A DNA stretch of 64,000 nt from positions 4,520,501 to 4,584,500 of the forward strand of contig NZ_CP121471.1 in the NCBI RefSeq assembly GCF_033954835.1. The letters run 5' to 3'. Of the stretch, positions 27,692-35,319 are shown piece after piece; the stretch's first letter is position 1, and each line of letters opens with the position of its first letter. The notes beneath the pieces were generated by a model. That model made no database searches, had not been told where the DNA came from, and saw nothing but the letters and a program-made list of their open reading frames with translations. The translations under genes and the position numbers were made by a program. This DNA comes from Thiorhodovibrio frisius (lineage in GTDB: Bacteria > Pseudomonadota > Gammaproteobacteria > Chromatiales > Chromatiaceae).

Positions 27692-29370
27692 GCCGGCGAG
27701 CCCTCGCTTGGGTCCAGGGTATAGGCAACAGACCCGCCAGGTGGTCGTTCTGGCCCGAGAATCGCGGGCTTGAATTGGGTATCACGCATCCCGGACGCCA
27801 CTTGATGATCAACAATGGCCCCGAGCCAGCCGGGTTCCATCAGCGACAGCGCCGGAGGCTTGAGCATATCCAGTTCCCGATACCGCTTGACGACATGGTT
27901 GAGTTCGCAGAGGCGGGCGTTGAAGCAGGCGAGCAGGCGCTGGATCACGTCCGGAGCTGGTGGGCTGCCAGCGGCCTCGATATGCAGGTGATAACGCGAA
28001 GCCGCCGACTCGCCCACGACCATGAAATGCATGGGCGTCACCCCAGTTTCGGCACAGGCGGACTGAACCGCAATGAGAATTTGGTTGGCGCTGACCTTCT
28101 CGCCTTGCAAATTCATCACATCCCGCCCCTTGCGCAGAAAGCTGACAAGGGGCGCCCCGTGGAAGAAATCCGTCACCTCGATCACGTCGTTGATCGAATA
28201 CCGATACAGTCCGCCTGCCGTCGTCATCAGAATCTGGTAGGGCGTGCCAATCTCGAGCTCATGCGCCATCAGCACAGGCGCATCCGGCTGACCGAATTCC
28301 TCCTCTGGAATAAACTCGAAGAAATTGGTATGGACGGTCAGCAAGCCACTGTTGCCATCGTCGCTGATGGGAATGGTGATGTGCGCCTCGCTGGCCATAT
28401 AGCCGCTATCACGCAGTGTCAGTCCGGGCGCGCACCAATCCTGAAGATGATGCGCGAACTGCCCCACGGTCCCACCCTTCCAGCAGCCGATGAGCTTGAG
28501 ATCGGGCCAATAGTCCCTCGGCCGCAGCCGACCGGCGCGCCCGGCCAAGCGCTCCAATTCTCGCGCCTTGGCCGGCTCGGGCTTGAGGTTTTTGCTCAGC
28601 GTGGCGCGAATAGGCCCGGGAATGTCGAAATTCTTGGAGAGCGTGCCGTCATGAATATCACGAAAAAGCTCCGTCTTGCGCTCATCCGCGCTCTCGAACA
28701 GCTTGAGCAAGGCGTTGGGATTGGAACCAGGAATAAAGGTCACCGACCGCGGGACGGCACACCGCATCATGGCGTAGCGGCGCGCCGTGAAGTCTTCGAT
28801 CTCGACTGCGTCATAGGGGTAGGCAAGCTTGGCGCGGGCAAGCGGGTGTGCGTCGCGCACCATCAAGCCCGAGACCGCCCCGTAAGGGATATTGGTGGTC
28901 TGCGTGTATCCCTCGATTGCCTTATTCACCACCGGAAACACTTTCCCGCCGAGAAAGCGCGGATGACGTTCGATGGCGGCAAAAGCCCAGATCTTCTGAT
29001 TGAGCGAGTTGCCCTTGGTGCTCTCGGCCGTGACCGGAATCAGCTTGGGCTTGCCCGTGGTGCCGCTTGTCTTGTTGAACATCGCGGGCAGCGGACCGAG
29101 GGTGAGAATATTTGTCTCGCCCGCGATGATTCGATCGACATAGGGGTCAACCGTCTCCCAACTCGAAACCGGCACCGCGCGCGCAAAATCCGCCGGGGAC
29201 TTGAGCCGCTTGAAATCATGCTCGCGCCCAAAGACGGTGTCGGCGTTGCGTTCCAGGCGCTCTTCGAGCAGCCGACACTGGGACGCCCTGAGATCGCGAC
29301 AACGCTGAAGGAATCCATGCCAGCGCGCGCGCGTGACAGTATGTATCAAGGTGTTAAGAATGGCGGACAT
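27688..29370 (-). CDS. GH3-family acyl-adenylating enzyme, copy 2
   Basis: 560 residues from MSAILNTLIHTVTRARWHGF. It shares the GH3 layout with copy 1 but is clearly diverged: P-loop NKTSGTTGKPKLIPVTAEST, RDSGYMASEAHITIPISDDG, GGLYRYSINDVIEVTDF and FLRKGRDVMNLQGEKVSANQ. It is convergent with copy 1 and the MFS gene and overlaps the patatin gene by 4 bp. Two diverged enzymes suggest two acids or amines are joined, or sequential steps on one product. Motif copy 4 lies 359 bp upstream, farther than the usual spacing. Confidence 0.87.
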   Translation of the reverse strand: MSAILNTLIHTVTRARWHGFLQRCRDLRASQCRLLEERLERNADTVFGREHDFKRLKSPADFARAVPVSSWETVDPYVDRIIAGETNILTLGPLPAMFNKTSGTTGKPKLIPVTAESTKGNSLNQKIWAFAAIERHPRFLGGKVFPVVNKAIEGYTQTTNIPYGAVSGLMVRDAHPLARAKLAYPYDAVEIEDFTARRYAMMRCAVPRSVTFIPGSNPNALLKLFESADERKTELFRDIHDGTLSKNFDIPGPIRATLSKNLKPEPAKARELERLAGRAGRLRPRDYWPDLKLIGCWKGGTVGQFAHHLQDWCAPGLTLRDSGYMASEAHITIPISDDGNSGLLTVHTNFFEFIPEEEFGQPDAPVLMAHELEIGTPYQILMTTAGGLYRYSINDVIEVTDFFHGAPLVSFLRKGRDVMNLQGEKVSANQILIAVQSACAETGVTPMHFMVVGESAASRYHLHIEAAGSPPAPDVIQRLLACFNARLCELNHVVKRYRELDMLKPPALSLMEPGWLGAIVDHQVASGMRDTQFKPAILGPERPPGGSVAYTLDPSEGSPA

Positions 29371-29548
29371 AGATCTTCACTTATACCTTAACCACAAGGG
29401 ATTTCGACTCACCAAGCAAAAAACGCCACCATGCCAGAAGCAACCGAGCGCGCCTCGTCCGACTTGAATCCTGGGTCCAAGGTGGCCAATTGGATTATTT
29501 TAAAGCGATCCCAACCGATGCGCTATCCTTGCGTGCCAGGGCGAGCGC

Positions 29549-29608
29549 GTGCGAACTAAGGGGCGAACTAAGGGGCGGCGAACTAAGGGGCGAACTAAGG
29601 GGCCGTGC
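29549..29608. repeat. Short tandem repeat, unit GAACTAAGGGGC
   Basis: Four near-identical units in the non-coding stretch upstream of GH3 copy 2. The last one continues into the repeated segment 29592-29702. Confidence 0.7.
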
Positions 29609-29702
29609 TCGGTTTTTCCAGGCAATGATGTGGACCGGTGGATTGAGACGCATGTCGGCGCATCAATGCTCAAGCGCCGCAGACGCGCTTTGATGCCGAC
29701 AT
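29592..29702. repeat. 110-bp segment repeated from 22424-22533
   Basis: About 110 bp with scattered mismatches relative to 22424-22533. In the left copy two precursor genes lie between this segment and the 190-bp repeat; here the two repeats are only 6 bp apart, as if the precursors were deleted or never inserted. Confidence 0.75.
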
Positions 29703-29708
29703 AAATAG

Positions 29709-29898
29709 TAGTGGGCAGTCCGGGCGTCGACTATGCAATTCCGGCAAGACTTGCGGCGACCGCCAGGGATTCTGGGGGCTGGTGTTTTGGTCAATCGGGG
29801 ATTTTGGTCCAGAGCTCCTGTCCGACGCCGCCTTGATTGGCCTTGTTGGGCGCGAAATCCGTCCAGGTCGCTGCAAAGCCTTGGGCGCTGGGCACGAG
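29709..29898. repeat. 190-bp direct repeat, right copy
   Basis: Matches 23432-23621 in the same orientation. Its right part is the 3' end of the intact secreted-protein gene. Confidence 0.85.
29729..29752 (-). promoter_or_regulatory. Island motif copy 4
   Basis: Identical AAGTCTTGCCGGAATTGCAT on the minus strand, but no precursor follows. The next minus-strand start is GH3 copy 2, 359 bp away. Probably left over from a lost precursor pair, unless it now drives the GH3/patatin genes. Confidence 0.65.
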
Positions 29899-30252
29899 CA
29901 GGGTGACACCTTGCTCGGGTGAGTCTTGGCTGGCAAAGATCAAGGCCAGAGTCCCGGTTTTGGTGTGCGCGATGCCTTTGCCTAAATAGGCTTGCCCATC
30001 AATCATCCCGGAAAACCTGAAGATCTTTCCTTCGATTTGGCCTTCGATTTGGCCTTCGATTTGGCCTTCGATTTGGCCTTCGATTTGGATTAGTGCCGTT
30101 CCGTCATAGTCCGCTGGGGCGGAGGTGCTAGAGCCGGGATTCCACCCCTCGATCCGGTAATTGCCGGCGAAGTCTTGCGCCCGTGCCAGCGGACTCCAAA
30201 GAAAGACACCGAAAAGAACCGTCGCCAAAGTGGTTCGCATTGCGTTGTGCAT
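29791..30252 (-). CDS. Small secreted protein with QIEG tandem repeat
   Basis: 153 residues from MHNAMRTTLATVLFGVFLWS (GGAGG about 11 nt upstream), with a signal peptide ending at ARAQDF. The mature part has IEG-rich tandem repeats encoded by five 12-bp units, then a beta-rich domain (KIFRFSGMIDGQAYLGKGIA, TLALIFASQDSPEQGVTLLV). Family not recognised. A 3' fragment is duplicated at 23514-23621. It lies between the RiPP sub-cluster and the GH3 block; no function is proposed. Confidence 0.72.
   Translation of the reverse strand: MHNAMRTTLATVLFGVFLWSPLARAQDFAGNYRIEGWNPGSSTSAPADYDGTALIQIEGQIEGQIEGQIEGQIEGKIFRFSGMIDGQAYLGKGIAHTKTGTLALIFASQDSPEQGVTLLVPSAQGFAATWTDFAPNKANQGGVGQELWTKIPD
30029..30088. 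repeat. Five 12-bp tandem repeats inside a coding region
   Basis: Unit CCTTCGATTTGG on the plus strand, five copies, encoding Gln-Ile-Glu-Gly repeats on the minus strand. Being a multiple of three, copy-number slippage keeps the frame. Confidence 0.85.
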
Positions 30253-30361
30253 GGGGGTCAACCTCCGTTGCGTTAAAAAATGGGCGAGAACTGACTCGCG
30301 GACATCATGCGCGGCTGCCGGTGGATGCTCTCGGCTTGCCGTGCTCGGCGCGGGGCGATCG

Positions 30362-31624
30362 TTAAAGTTCACTGGCGACATGAGGGCTGGGGTTGGTCGC
30401 TGGGCGCGGTCTGAATGGGCGCTCGGGAATGTCCGTTGGTTGGACGCGCTCGTCGATGAAACCATCGTCAAACAAGCCCTGAATAAGCGCGGCGGCCATC
30501 AGTGGATTCAGACCCTGGTCGCGAATTAGGACGCGCTGGACATCGCGCGCGCTTCGGTTGCCGTCCGCGACCAGAGCGCCGATGCGCGCCGCCGGGCCAG
30601 CTCCGGAGAAATGGTGGATCTGCCTGGGCGAGATGAGATCGAAACCGCCCGCGGTTGCGCGATAGCGCAGATCATCGCGAAAACGCAGGGGATGTTCGGG
30701 CGGCGGGGCCGGTGAGGTCGCTCGCGCGAGCAGTTGAGTCAAGACGGCGGAAAAGTCGCGCGCATCATGGAAATGGGCCTGGTCAAACACCCGATAGCCC
30801 AAAGGCCAGCGGCGACAGGCATGGCAAGGCGCGATGAGCTGAATCTCGCGTCGCGGCGGATTAATCTTCACCCCGTTGAGACACGCGATACTGCTTTGCG
30901 CGACGGACGCGGCGCGCGGATCATCATCCGGCCCGAGGTCGCGCAAATCGCGCCCGCCCTGGCTCTGTTTTAGGAGCCGTCCAGAGCTGGCGAACGCGAA
31001 TCCCGTGCCTTCGATTCGTATCGCCAACTCGACGCCAGCGAGTGCTCGCGGAGGGAAATTACGTTGCAGCCAGCACAGACTCTTGGTCGAGAGAAGATTG
31101 AACCGCAGATTCGACGCCGCCTCATCGCCATAAAAGCGCAGTAGCCCAGCGACCCAGTGCGCGTCTTCAACGACGGCGGTCGAGGTGAAAACCTTACTGC
31201 CGGTCAGTGCTTCGAAATCGCGTAAGTAATCCAGATAGTGCGGATTGTCATGCGGCTCGGTGCCATGATAAAGCAGGGTGATGGGCGCGATCTCCGCGCC
31301 GATCACGGCGAGGCAGCCTTGCACAATGGCTCGAAACAAGTCGCGCTCGGTGGCGTGGTCGAGCACGGCGCGCAACGGCTGGGGGGCGAGGGCGCAGAAC
31401 CAACACCGCAGGCTGCAACCGTCGCAGAGTTCGATCGCCACCGCCGGCGACAGCAGGTCCGCGTCCAGGATGCCAAGCTCGCTTTTCGCCGCGGCCAGAC
31501 GCCGCGCCCGCCAGGCACTGAAGGCGCGGTGGCGGGGAAACTCAATCCGAGCCTGGGAGGCGTTGTGCGCGGTCAAGGTGCTTCGGGCCTGCCATGGGGT
31601 TGCGCGGTCGGAACTGGCCGTCAT
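30362..31624 (-). CDS. Radical SAM RiPP epimerase, PoyD/OspD-like
   Basis: 420 residues. The cluster motif CSLRCWFC (Cys70, Cys74, Cys77), preceded by another Cys at 67, with Trp-Phe before the last Cys, matches the peptide-epimerase group (PoyD, OspD) that turns L-residues into D-residues in proteusin-type precursors. Downstream blocks include ITLLYHGTEPHDNPHYLDYL and ACLNGVKINPP; the C-terminal part resembles a small winged-helix region. It lies 50 bp after a UPF0489 arginase homologue and two genes after an Arg-rich precursor, the gene pairing known from the landornamide (osp) cluster. Assignment rests on motif and context. Confidence 0.8.
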   Translation of the reverse strand: MTASSDRATPWQARSTLTAHNASQARIEFPRHRAFSAWRARRLAAAKSELGILDADLLSPAVAIELCDGCSLRCWFCALAPQPLRAVLDHATERDLFRAIVQGCLAVIGAEIAPITLLYHGTEPHDNPHYLDYLRDFEALTGSKVFTSTAVVEDAHWVAGLLRFYGDEAASNLRFNLLSTKSLCWLQRNFPPRALAGVELAIRIEGTGFAFASSGRLLKQSQGGRDLRDLGPDDDPRAASVAQSSIACLNGVKINPPRREIQLIAPCHACRRWPLGYRVFDQAHFHDARDFSAVLTQLLARATSPAPPPEHPLRFRDDLRYRATAGGFDLISPRQIHHFSGAGPAARIGALVADGNRSARDVQRVLIRDQGLNPLMAAALIQGLFDDGFIDERVQPTDIPERPFRPRPATNPSPHVASEL

Positions 31625-31674
31625 TTACCGTTACACAAAGGCTTCATCCTCCGGGGTGGTCGTGATCATGCCTG

Positions 31675-32637
31675 TTAGGAACCGATCTCGGCGGCCAGCT
31701 CGGCGATGGCGATCTGGCGCAGCGGGTAGAGCATCGCCAGGCCGTCGAGGACCTGCTGCTCTAGCCAGTCGACCTGATCGGCCGGCACGTAACCGCTGAT
31801 GCTGGAACGGCAGACCGTGATCAGGCTTGGCTGGTGTGGAAGCCGCTTTAGCCAGTCCATGAAGACCTGGATGCGCTCAGTGACGCGCGCTCGCTCAAAG
31901 ACCGGGGAGCCGCCGGGCGCTGAGCGGGCGAAACGGTAGTAATACTGGCCTTCGCGGCAAAATGCCCTCACGCAGCCGCCGTGCAGGCGCACCCGATGAT
32001 AGGGATGATCGCGATAAGCGCGATATTCCGCCTCGGTGATCTGGATTTCCATGGTTTCGGCGGCTGCGTCATCGCTGTGGAAATAGTCCAAATCGATATC
32101 CAGCACCCAGGGCAGGGCGGATGGCGCGCGTGAATCGACCGCCGCATCCGCCGGAGTCTGCGTTGTGATGGAGCGGAAATGGGCGCGCGCCCAGCCGGCT
32201 GGGTCGAGCAGGCCGGCTTGGAAACGATTGGCGGTCAGGCGCAGACGGCGGCCGTCACCCTCGAGCGAGGCGAGATACAGGGGCTTGGCGCGCACCGGCG
32301 GAGGATGCGTCGCCTCGGACGGCGCGGGGCGCAACCAGTCGATGCGCTCGAACAGCCCAAGGTACAAGGCCGGTAGGATGAAATCGCCGATGCCGAGCTC
32401 TTCGTAGGTGAAACGCCGTAGCGATTGCCGGTCCGCGCCCACCGCGTCAAGGCGGATCGAATGCAGCGATTGATTCAGGCACGGCAGACTCATGTCCGCA
32501 TGCGTGTCGACATGCAGCAGCCAGTTGCCAGTCGGGGCGATCCAGCCGCGCGCGGCCGCGAGCAGCCAAGCCAGGAATGCCTCGTGGTGCTCCTCGATAA
32601 CGACGGTTGCAATCACGATGAACCCCGCCCGGGTCAC
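31675..32637 (-). CDS. UPF0489-family peptide arginase (OspR-like)
   Basis: 320 residues with a GTG start at 32637. The dinuclear metal motif is LLHVDTHADMS (His42, Asp44, His46, Asp48); a second acidic motif WVLDIDLDYFHSDDAAAETM lies at mid-protein. UPF0489 proteins include OspR, which hydrolyses peptidyl arginine to ornithine. It follows the Arg-rich precursor by 49 bp and precedes the epimerase by 50 bp, so the three form a compact operon. The upstream region has AAGG near the GTG; no better ATG exists. Function is strongly suggested by the Arg-rich core next to it. Confidence 0.82.
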   Translation of the reverse strand: MTRAGFIVIATVVIEEHHEAFLAWLLAAARGWIAPTGNWLLHVDTHADMSLPCLNQSLHSIRLDAVGADRQSLRRFTYEELGIGDFILPALYLGLFERIDWLRPAPSEATHPPPVRAKPLYLASLEGDGRRLRLTANRFQAGLLDPAGWARAHFRSITTQTPADAAVDSRAPSALPWVLDIDLDYFHSDDAAAETMEIQITEAEYRAYRDHPYHRVRLHGGCVRAFCREGQYYYRFARSAPGGSPVFERARVTERIQVFMDWLKRLPHQPSLITVCRSSISGYVPADQVDWLEQQVLDGLAMLYPLRQIAIAELAAEIGS

Positions 32638-32686
32638 CCTCGGGTCGCCTTCAACTCAAGGGTTGGCCCGCGTGGCGCGAGGCGAT

Positions 32687-32959
32687 TTAGAACCGATAAT
32701 CGCTGTGTCTCCGACGATAGGGCCGAAACAGCCAGCCGCCCGCGACCGACTCCAGTTCCTCCTCGCTGATCTCCTGGCCTTGCCGCAAGAGCGATTCCTT
32801 CATCGCGGTGAAGTCGCTCTCGTCCAAGCTGAGCCCGAGCTCTCTCGCATAGGCGATCAGACCATCGATATTGTCATGGCCGATGGCCTCGACTTTCTCG
32901 GCAACGGCGCTGTCGTCTTCCACCATCTTCATCAACGTTTGTAGGTCTTGCGTGGACAT
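32687..32959 (-). CDS. Nif11-type RiPP precursor with Arg-rich core
   Basis: 90 residues from MSTQDLQTLMKMVEDDSAVA (GGAG upstream). The Nif11-like block is LIAYARELGLSLDESDF; the leader ends ISEEELESVAGG. The predicted core is only 15 residues, WLFRPYRRRHSDYRF, with five Arg and four aromatic residues. That composition fits the two downstream enzymes: arginase (Arg to ornithine) and epimerase (D-residues). There is no Cys and one Ser, so lanthionine is unlikely. Its 5' region (32920-33048) is duplicated at 34899-35029, where the motif upstream is kept; here the upstream motif is not found. Confidence 0.87.
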   Translation of the reverse strand: MSTQDLQTLMKMVEDDSAVAEKVEAIGHDNIDGLIAYARELGLSLDESDFTAMKESLLRQGQEISEEELESVAGGWLFRPYRRRHSDYRF

Positions 32960-33057
32960 TGCTTAAAATCTCCTAACGTTCATGGTCACGGCCACCCCGG
33001 AGGATGAAACCCGTTGTTTCACGGTAACGAAGTTGCTGCCTAATCTCGAAATTGGGG

Positions 33058-33387
33058 TTACCAATGGAGGGGTCCGCCTTTTCCCACAACAGATTTTAAA
33101 AAAAACATTCCCATAAATTGCACTACATCCAATACTTGACTGGGAAGTTGTGCTCCAGCAGCCACTGCGTCCAGCTCTTCATCCGACAGCTACGTGGGCC
33201 GTGAGGGAATCACTAGCGTGAAGTCCTGTGCGGTGTTTTCCACCACCTGCACGCTAACACCCTCCGGCAACTCCATCCCCTCGGCCTTGAGCGTCTCGGC
33301 CGGGTTGTCCAGGAGCCGGTGCTTGAAGACCTCGTCCGCCCAGCACTTGGCAATGAGCTGTTGGTATTGGTTGGATTGGTCGTTCAT
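33058..33387 (-). pseudogene. NHLP-type precursor interrupted by an amber codon
   Basis: Starts MNDQSNQYQQLIAKCWADEV, nearly identical to the leader of 34342-34614. At 33190-33192 the frame has TAG where the intact paralogue has GAG (Glu). Past it, the same frame continues with LSDEELDAVAAG and a distinct core beginning AQLPSQVLDVVQFMGMFFLK and ending GGPLHW before TAA at 33058. As read, translation stops after 65 codons and no core is made. The conserved frame after the stop suggests recent inactivation; read-through is possible but unsupported. Confidence 0.78.
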
Positions 33388-33613
33388 CGGTTTCTCCGGC
33401 AGAAAGTCGTGAGTCGAGTGACGTGCCGTCATGGAATTGCTCACCCTGGAGGCAAGCGTCCCGTTCAGCAGCGGCGCGCTGGCGGACTCAGGATGCCAGC
33501 TTCGCAGTGGTCAGGCAAGGAGCCAAATGGCGATCCGTGCTGGACGTTCTCTCTCGCTGGATCGACCAGCGATCCCTGCCAGTTAGCCAGTGCTGATCAG
33601 TTGGAGTGGCCGG
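33175..33613. repeat. Duplicated precursor block, left copy
   Basis: About 440 bp matching 34402-34840: the leader-coding part of the two NHLP precursors plus about 225 bp upstream, both in the same orientation. The copies enclose the reverse-transcriptase fragment. Confidence 0.8.
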
Positions 33614-34211
33614 TCTGAAGATGGTCATCGTTTCGCCCGACTTGGCCGTTCTGGTGGGTGAGTATCTGCGGATACCGGACGTTCACCACACTCGGCGAGG
33701 TCTGGTCGCGAGTGCGGCCCTTTCACCACTCTTGGGTGCGCTCTATCTCGTGTCACTGGACCGCGCCATGCAGGCGTTGGCGCAGCGGGCCGGTATCCGC
33801 TACCGCCGCTTTATGGATGACTTTGTGATCTTCGCGCCGACCCGCCACAGGCCGCGGGCGGCCATTCGGCGCATGCACGCGGTGCTCGCAGCGCTCAGGC
33901 TCAGCGTCCATCCCGACAAACGTTTCATCGGCAAAACCATCAAGGGGTTCGATTTCCTGGGGTATCGCTTCCGACCGGGCCGGAAACCGCGGCCCGCCCA
34001 GCAGTCCATCAACCGACTCATCACCCGGGCACGCCGGCTTCATGAGCAAGGAGCCGATCTCGATCGGCTCCGGCAGTACGTGTGGCGTTGGTATCGATGG
34101 CTGCACGGCGGGCTACGCGGCCGGGTCAGCACCAAGGGGCGATTCATCAGGGTCTGGGTCACCGTTCTAAAACGACTTCACCTCACCGGCAACCGTATCC
34201 GCCCGCGCTGA
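33606..34211 (+). CDS. Truncated reverse transcriptase
   Basis: 201 residues. RT palm motifs are visible: ALSPLLGALYLVSLDRAMQA, catalytic YRRFMDDFVIFAP (FMDD where YxDD is usual), LRLSVHPDKRFIGKTIKGFD and FLGYRF, followed by a helical thumb-like region. The fingers and first palm motifs are missing: the frame begins within a few bases of the end of the repeated precursor block. It is therefore probably a 5'-truncated gene and not functional. A GC-rich inverted repeat (GCGGCCTCCGGCCGC) follows the stop at about 34214. Group II intron RNA domains are not recognised. Confidence 0.75.
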   Translation: MAGLKMVIVSPDLAVLVGEYLRIPDVHHTRRGLVASAALSPLLGALYLVSLDRAMQALAQRAGIRYRRFMDDFVIFAPTRHRPRAAIRRMHAVLAALRLSVHPDKRFIGKTIKGFDFLGYRFRPGRKPRPAQQSINRLITRARRLHEQGADLDRLRQYVWRWYRWLHGGLRGRVSTKGRFIRVWVTVLKRLHLTGNRIRPR

Positions 34212-34341
34212 GCGGCCTCCGGCCGCGCACGGGTGGGGTGTCGCTGGAACACAGCTAGGCGCGTTCGGCATCGGGCTTTCCCGCCGCGCGTGGATCAACA
34301 TCTTAATGCGTTAGTTTAGGCTATCTCATAATCCGTTACCC

Positions 34342-34614
34342 TTATAACCAATTAAAATTCCACCCCCAACCGTCATAAAAACCACCCGCCGCACCGCTCA
34401 ACTCTTCGTGCGACAACTCCGCAGGCCGTGCAGGAATCACTAGCGTGAAGGCCTGTGCGGTGTTTTCCACCACCTGCACGCGAACCCCCTCCGGCAACTC
34501 CATCCCCTCGGCCTTGAGCGTCTCGGCCGGGTTGTCCAGGAGCCGGTGCTTGAAGGCCTCGTCCGCCCAGCACTTGGCAATGAGCTGTTGGTATTGGTTG
34601 GATTGGTCGTTCAT
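34342..34614 (-). CDS. NHLP-type RiPP precursor with aromatic core
   Basis: 90 residues from MNDQSNQYQQLIAKCWADEA; the frame is open to 34734. The leader has the nitrile-hydratase alpha-like pattern (FKHRLLDNPAETLKAEGMEL, PEGVRVQVVENTA) and ends LSHEELSGAAGG. The core is just 12 residues, FYDGWGWNFNWL, with six aromatic residues and no Cys, Ser or Thr. Intact version of the neighbour at 33058-33387. Aromatic ring crosslinks made by a radical SAM enzyme are one possibility. No maturase is adjacent; the enzymes at 30362 and 31675 are nearest on the same strand. Confidence 0.83.
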   Translation of the reverse strand: MNDQSNQYQQLIAKCWADEAFKHRLLDNPAETLKAEGMELPEGVRVQVVENTAQAFTLVIPARPAELSHEELSGAAGGFYDGWGWNFNWL

Positions 34615-34840
34615 CGTGTTCTCCGATAGAAAGTTGTTAGTTGAGTGATGTGCCGTCATGGAATTGCTCACCCTGGAGGCAAGCATCCCGTTCAGCAGCG
34701 GCGCGCTGGCGGACTCAATGTGCCAGCTTCGCACTGGTCAGGCAAGGAGCCAAATGGCGATCCGTGCTGGACGTTCTCTCTCGCTGGATCGACCAGCGAT
34801 CCCTGCCAGTTAGGCAGTGCTGATCAGTTGGAGTGGCCGG
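34402..34840. repeat. Duplicated precursor block, right copy
   Basis: Matches 33175-33613 (leader-coding part plus upstream region), same orientation. Confidence 0.8.
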
Positions 34841-34899
34841 ATGCGGATTCGCTGTCGTGGTACTCAGCTCCGGTGGCAGCTGTGGGTCGGCAACCGTCT

Positions 34900-34940
34900 A
34901 CCACCATTTTCATCAACGCTTGTAGGTCTTGCGTGGACAT
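34900..34940 (-). pseudogene. 5' fragment of the Arg-rich precursor gene
   Basis: Encodes MSTQDLQALMKMV, then similarity to 32687-32959 stops. The whole repeated stretch is 34899-35029 versus 32920-33048, including the ribosome-binding site. Island motif copy 5 lies 145 bp upstream, so this fragment keeps the original promoter while the intact gene has lost it. Confidence 0.75.
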
Positions 34941-35319
34941 TGTTAAAAATCTCCTAACGTTCATGGTCACGGCCACCCCGGAGGATGAAGCCCGTTGTTT
35001 CACGGTAACGAAGTGGCAGCCTAATCTCGCACCCGGGAACCGGTAAAATCCCGAGGCGCAAGCCTAGCTTGGGCGGCTTGTTTTGACTATGCAATTCCGG
35101 CAAGACTTGCGTCCACAAGTGCCGCCGCTGCTGTTTTCTGGAGCAAAAAATCAGGAGAATGTGACTTGCCTCGCCTTCGGGACAATAAGGGTCGCCGTGG
35201 GAGACGCTTTCGTTATCATCAGTGGCTAGAGCTTGCGCACAGCCGCCGTGTCCATGGGCGCCTGGCTCGCCCCAAGACCCTTGTGCGTCTTGCTATCTGA
35301 CAGTGCAACAGAAACCTGC
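34941..35319. other. Intergenic region upstream of a precursor relic
   Basis: Contains the duplicated upstream region of the precursor relic (to 35029) and island motif copy 5 (35085-35108). I see no gene in it before the HD-GYP gene. Confidence 0.5.
35085..35108 (-). promoter_or_regulatory. Island motif copy 5
   Basis: Minus-strand AAGTCTTGCCGGAATTGCAT followed by AGTC. It lies 145 bp upstream of the relic start codon at 34940 and 471 bp upstream of the intact precursor at 34342-34614. Confidence 0.73.

Noticed and set aside
27685-29391. 568-codon plus-strand frame opposite GH3 copy 2
   Set aside because: Antisense shadow; GH3 motifs read clearly on the minus strand.
33190-33192. TAG as a pyrrolysine or recoding site in a precursor
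   Set aside because: The paralogue has GAG here and no pylT-like element was seen; a nonsense mutation is simpler.
33606-34211. Diversity-generating retroelement or active group II intron
   Set aside because: The RT lacks its N-terminal half; no template/variable repeat pair or intron RNA domains were recognised.
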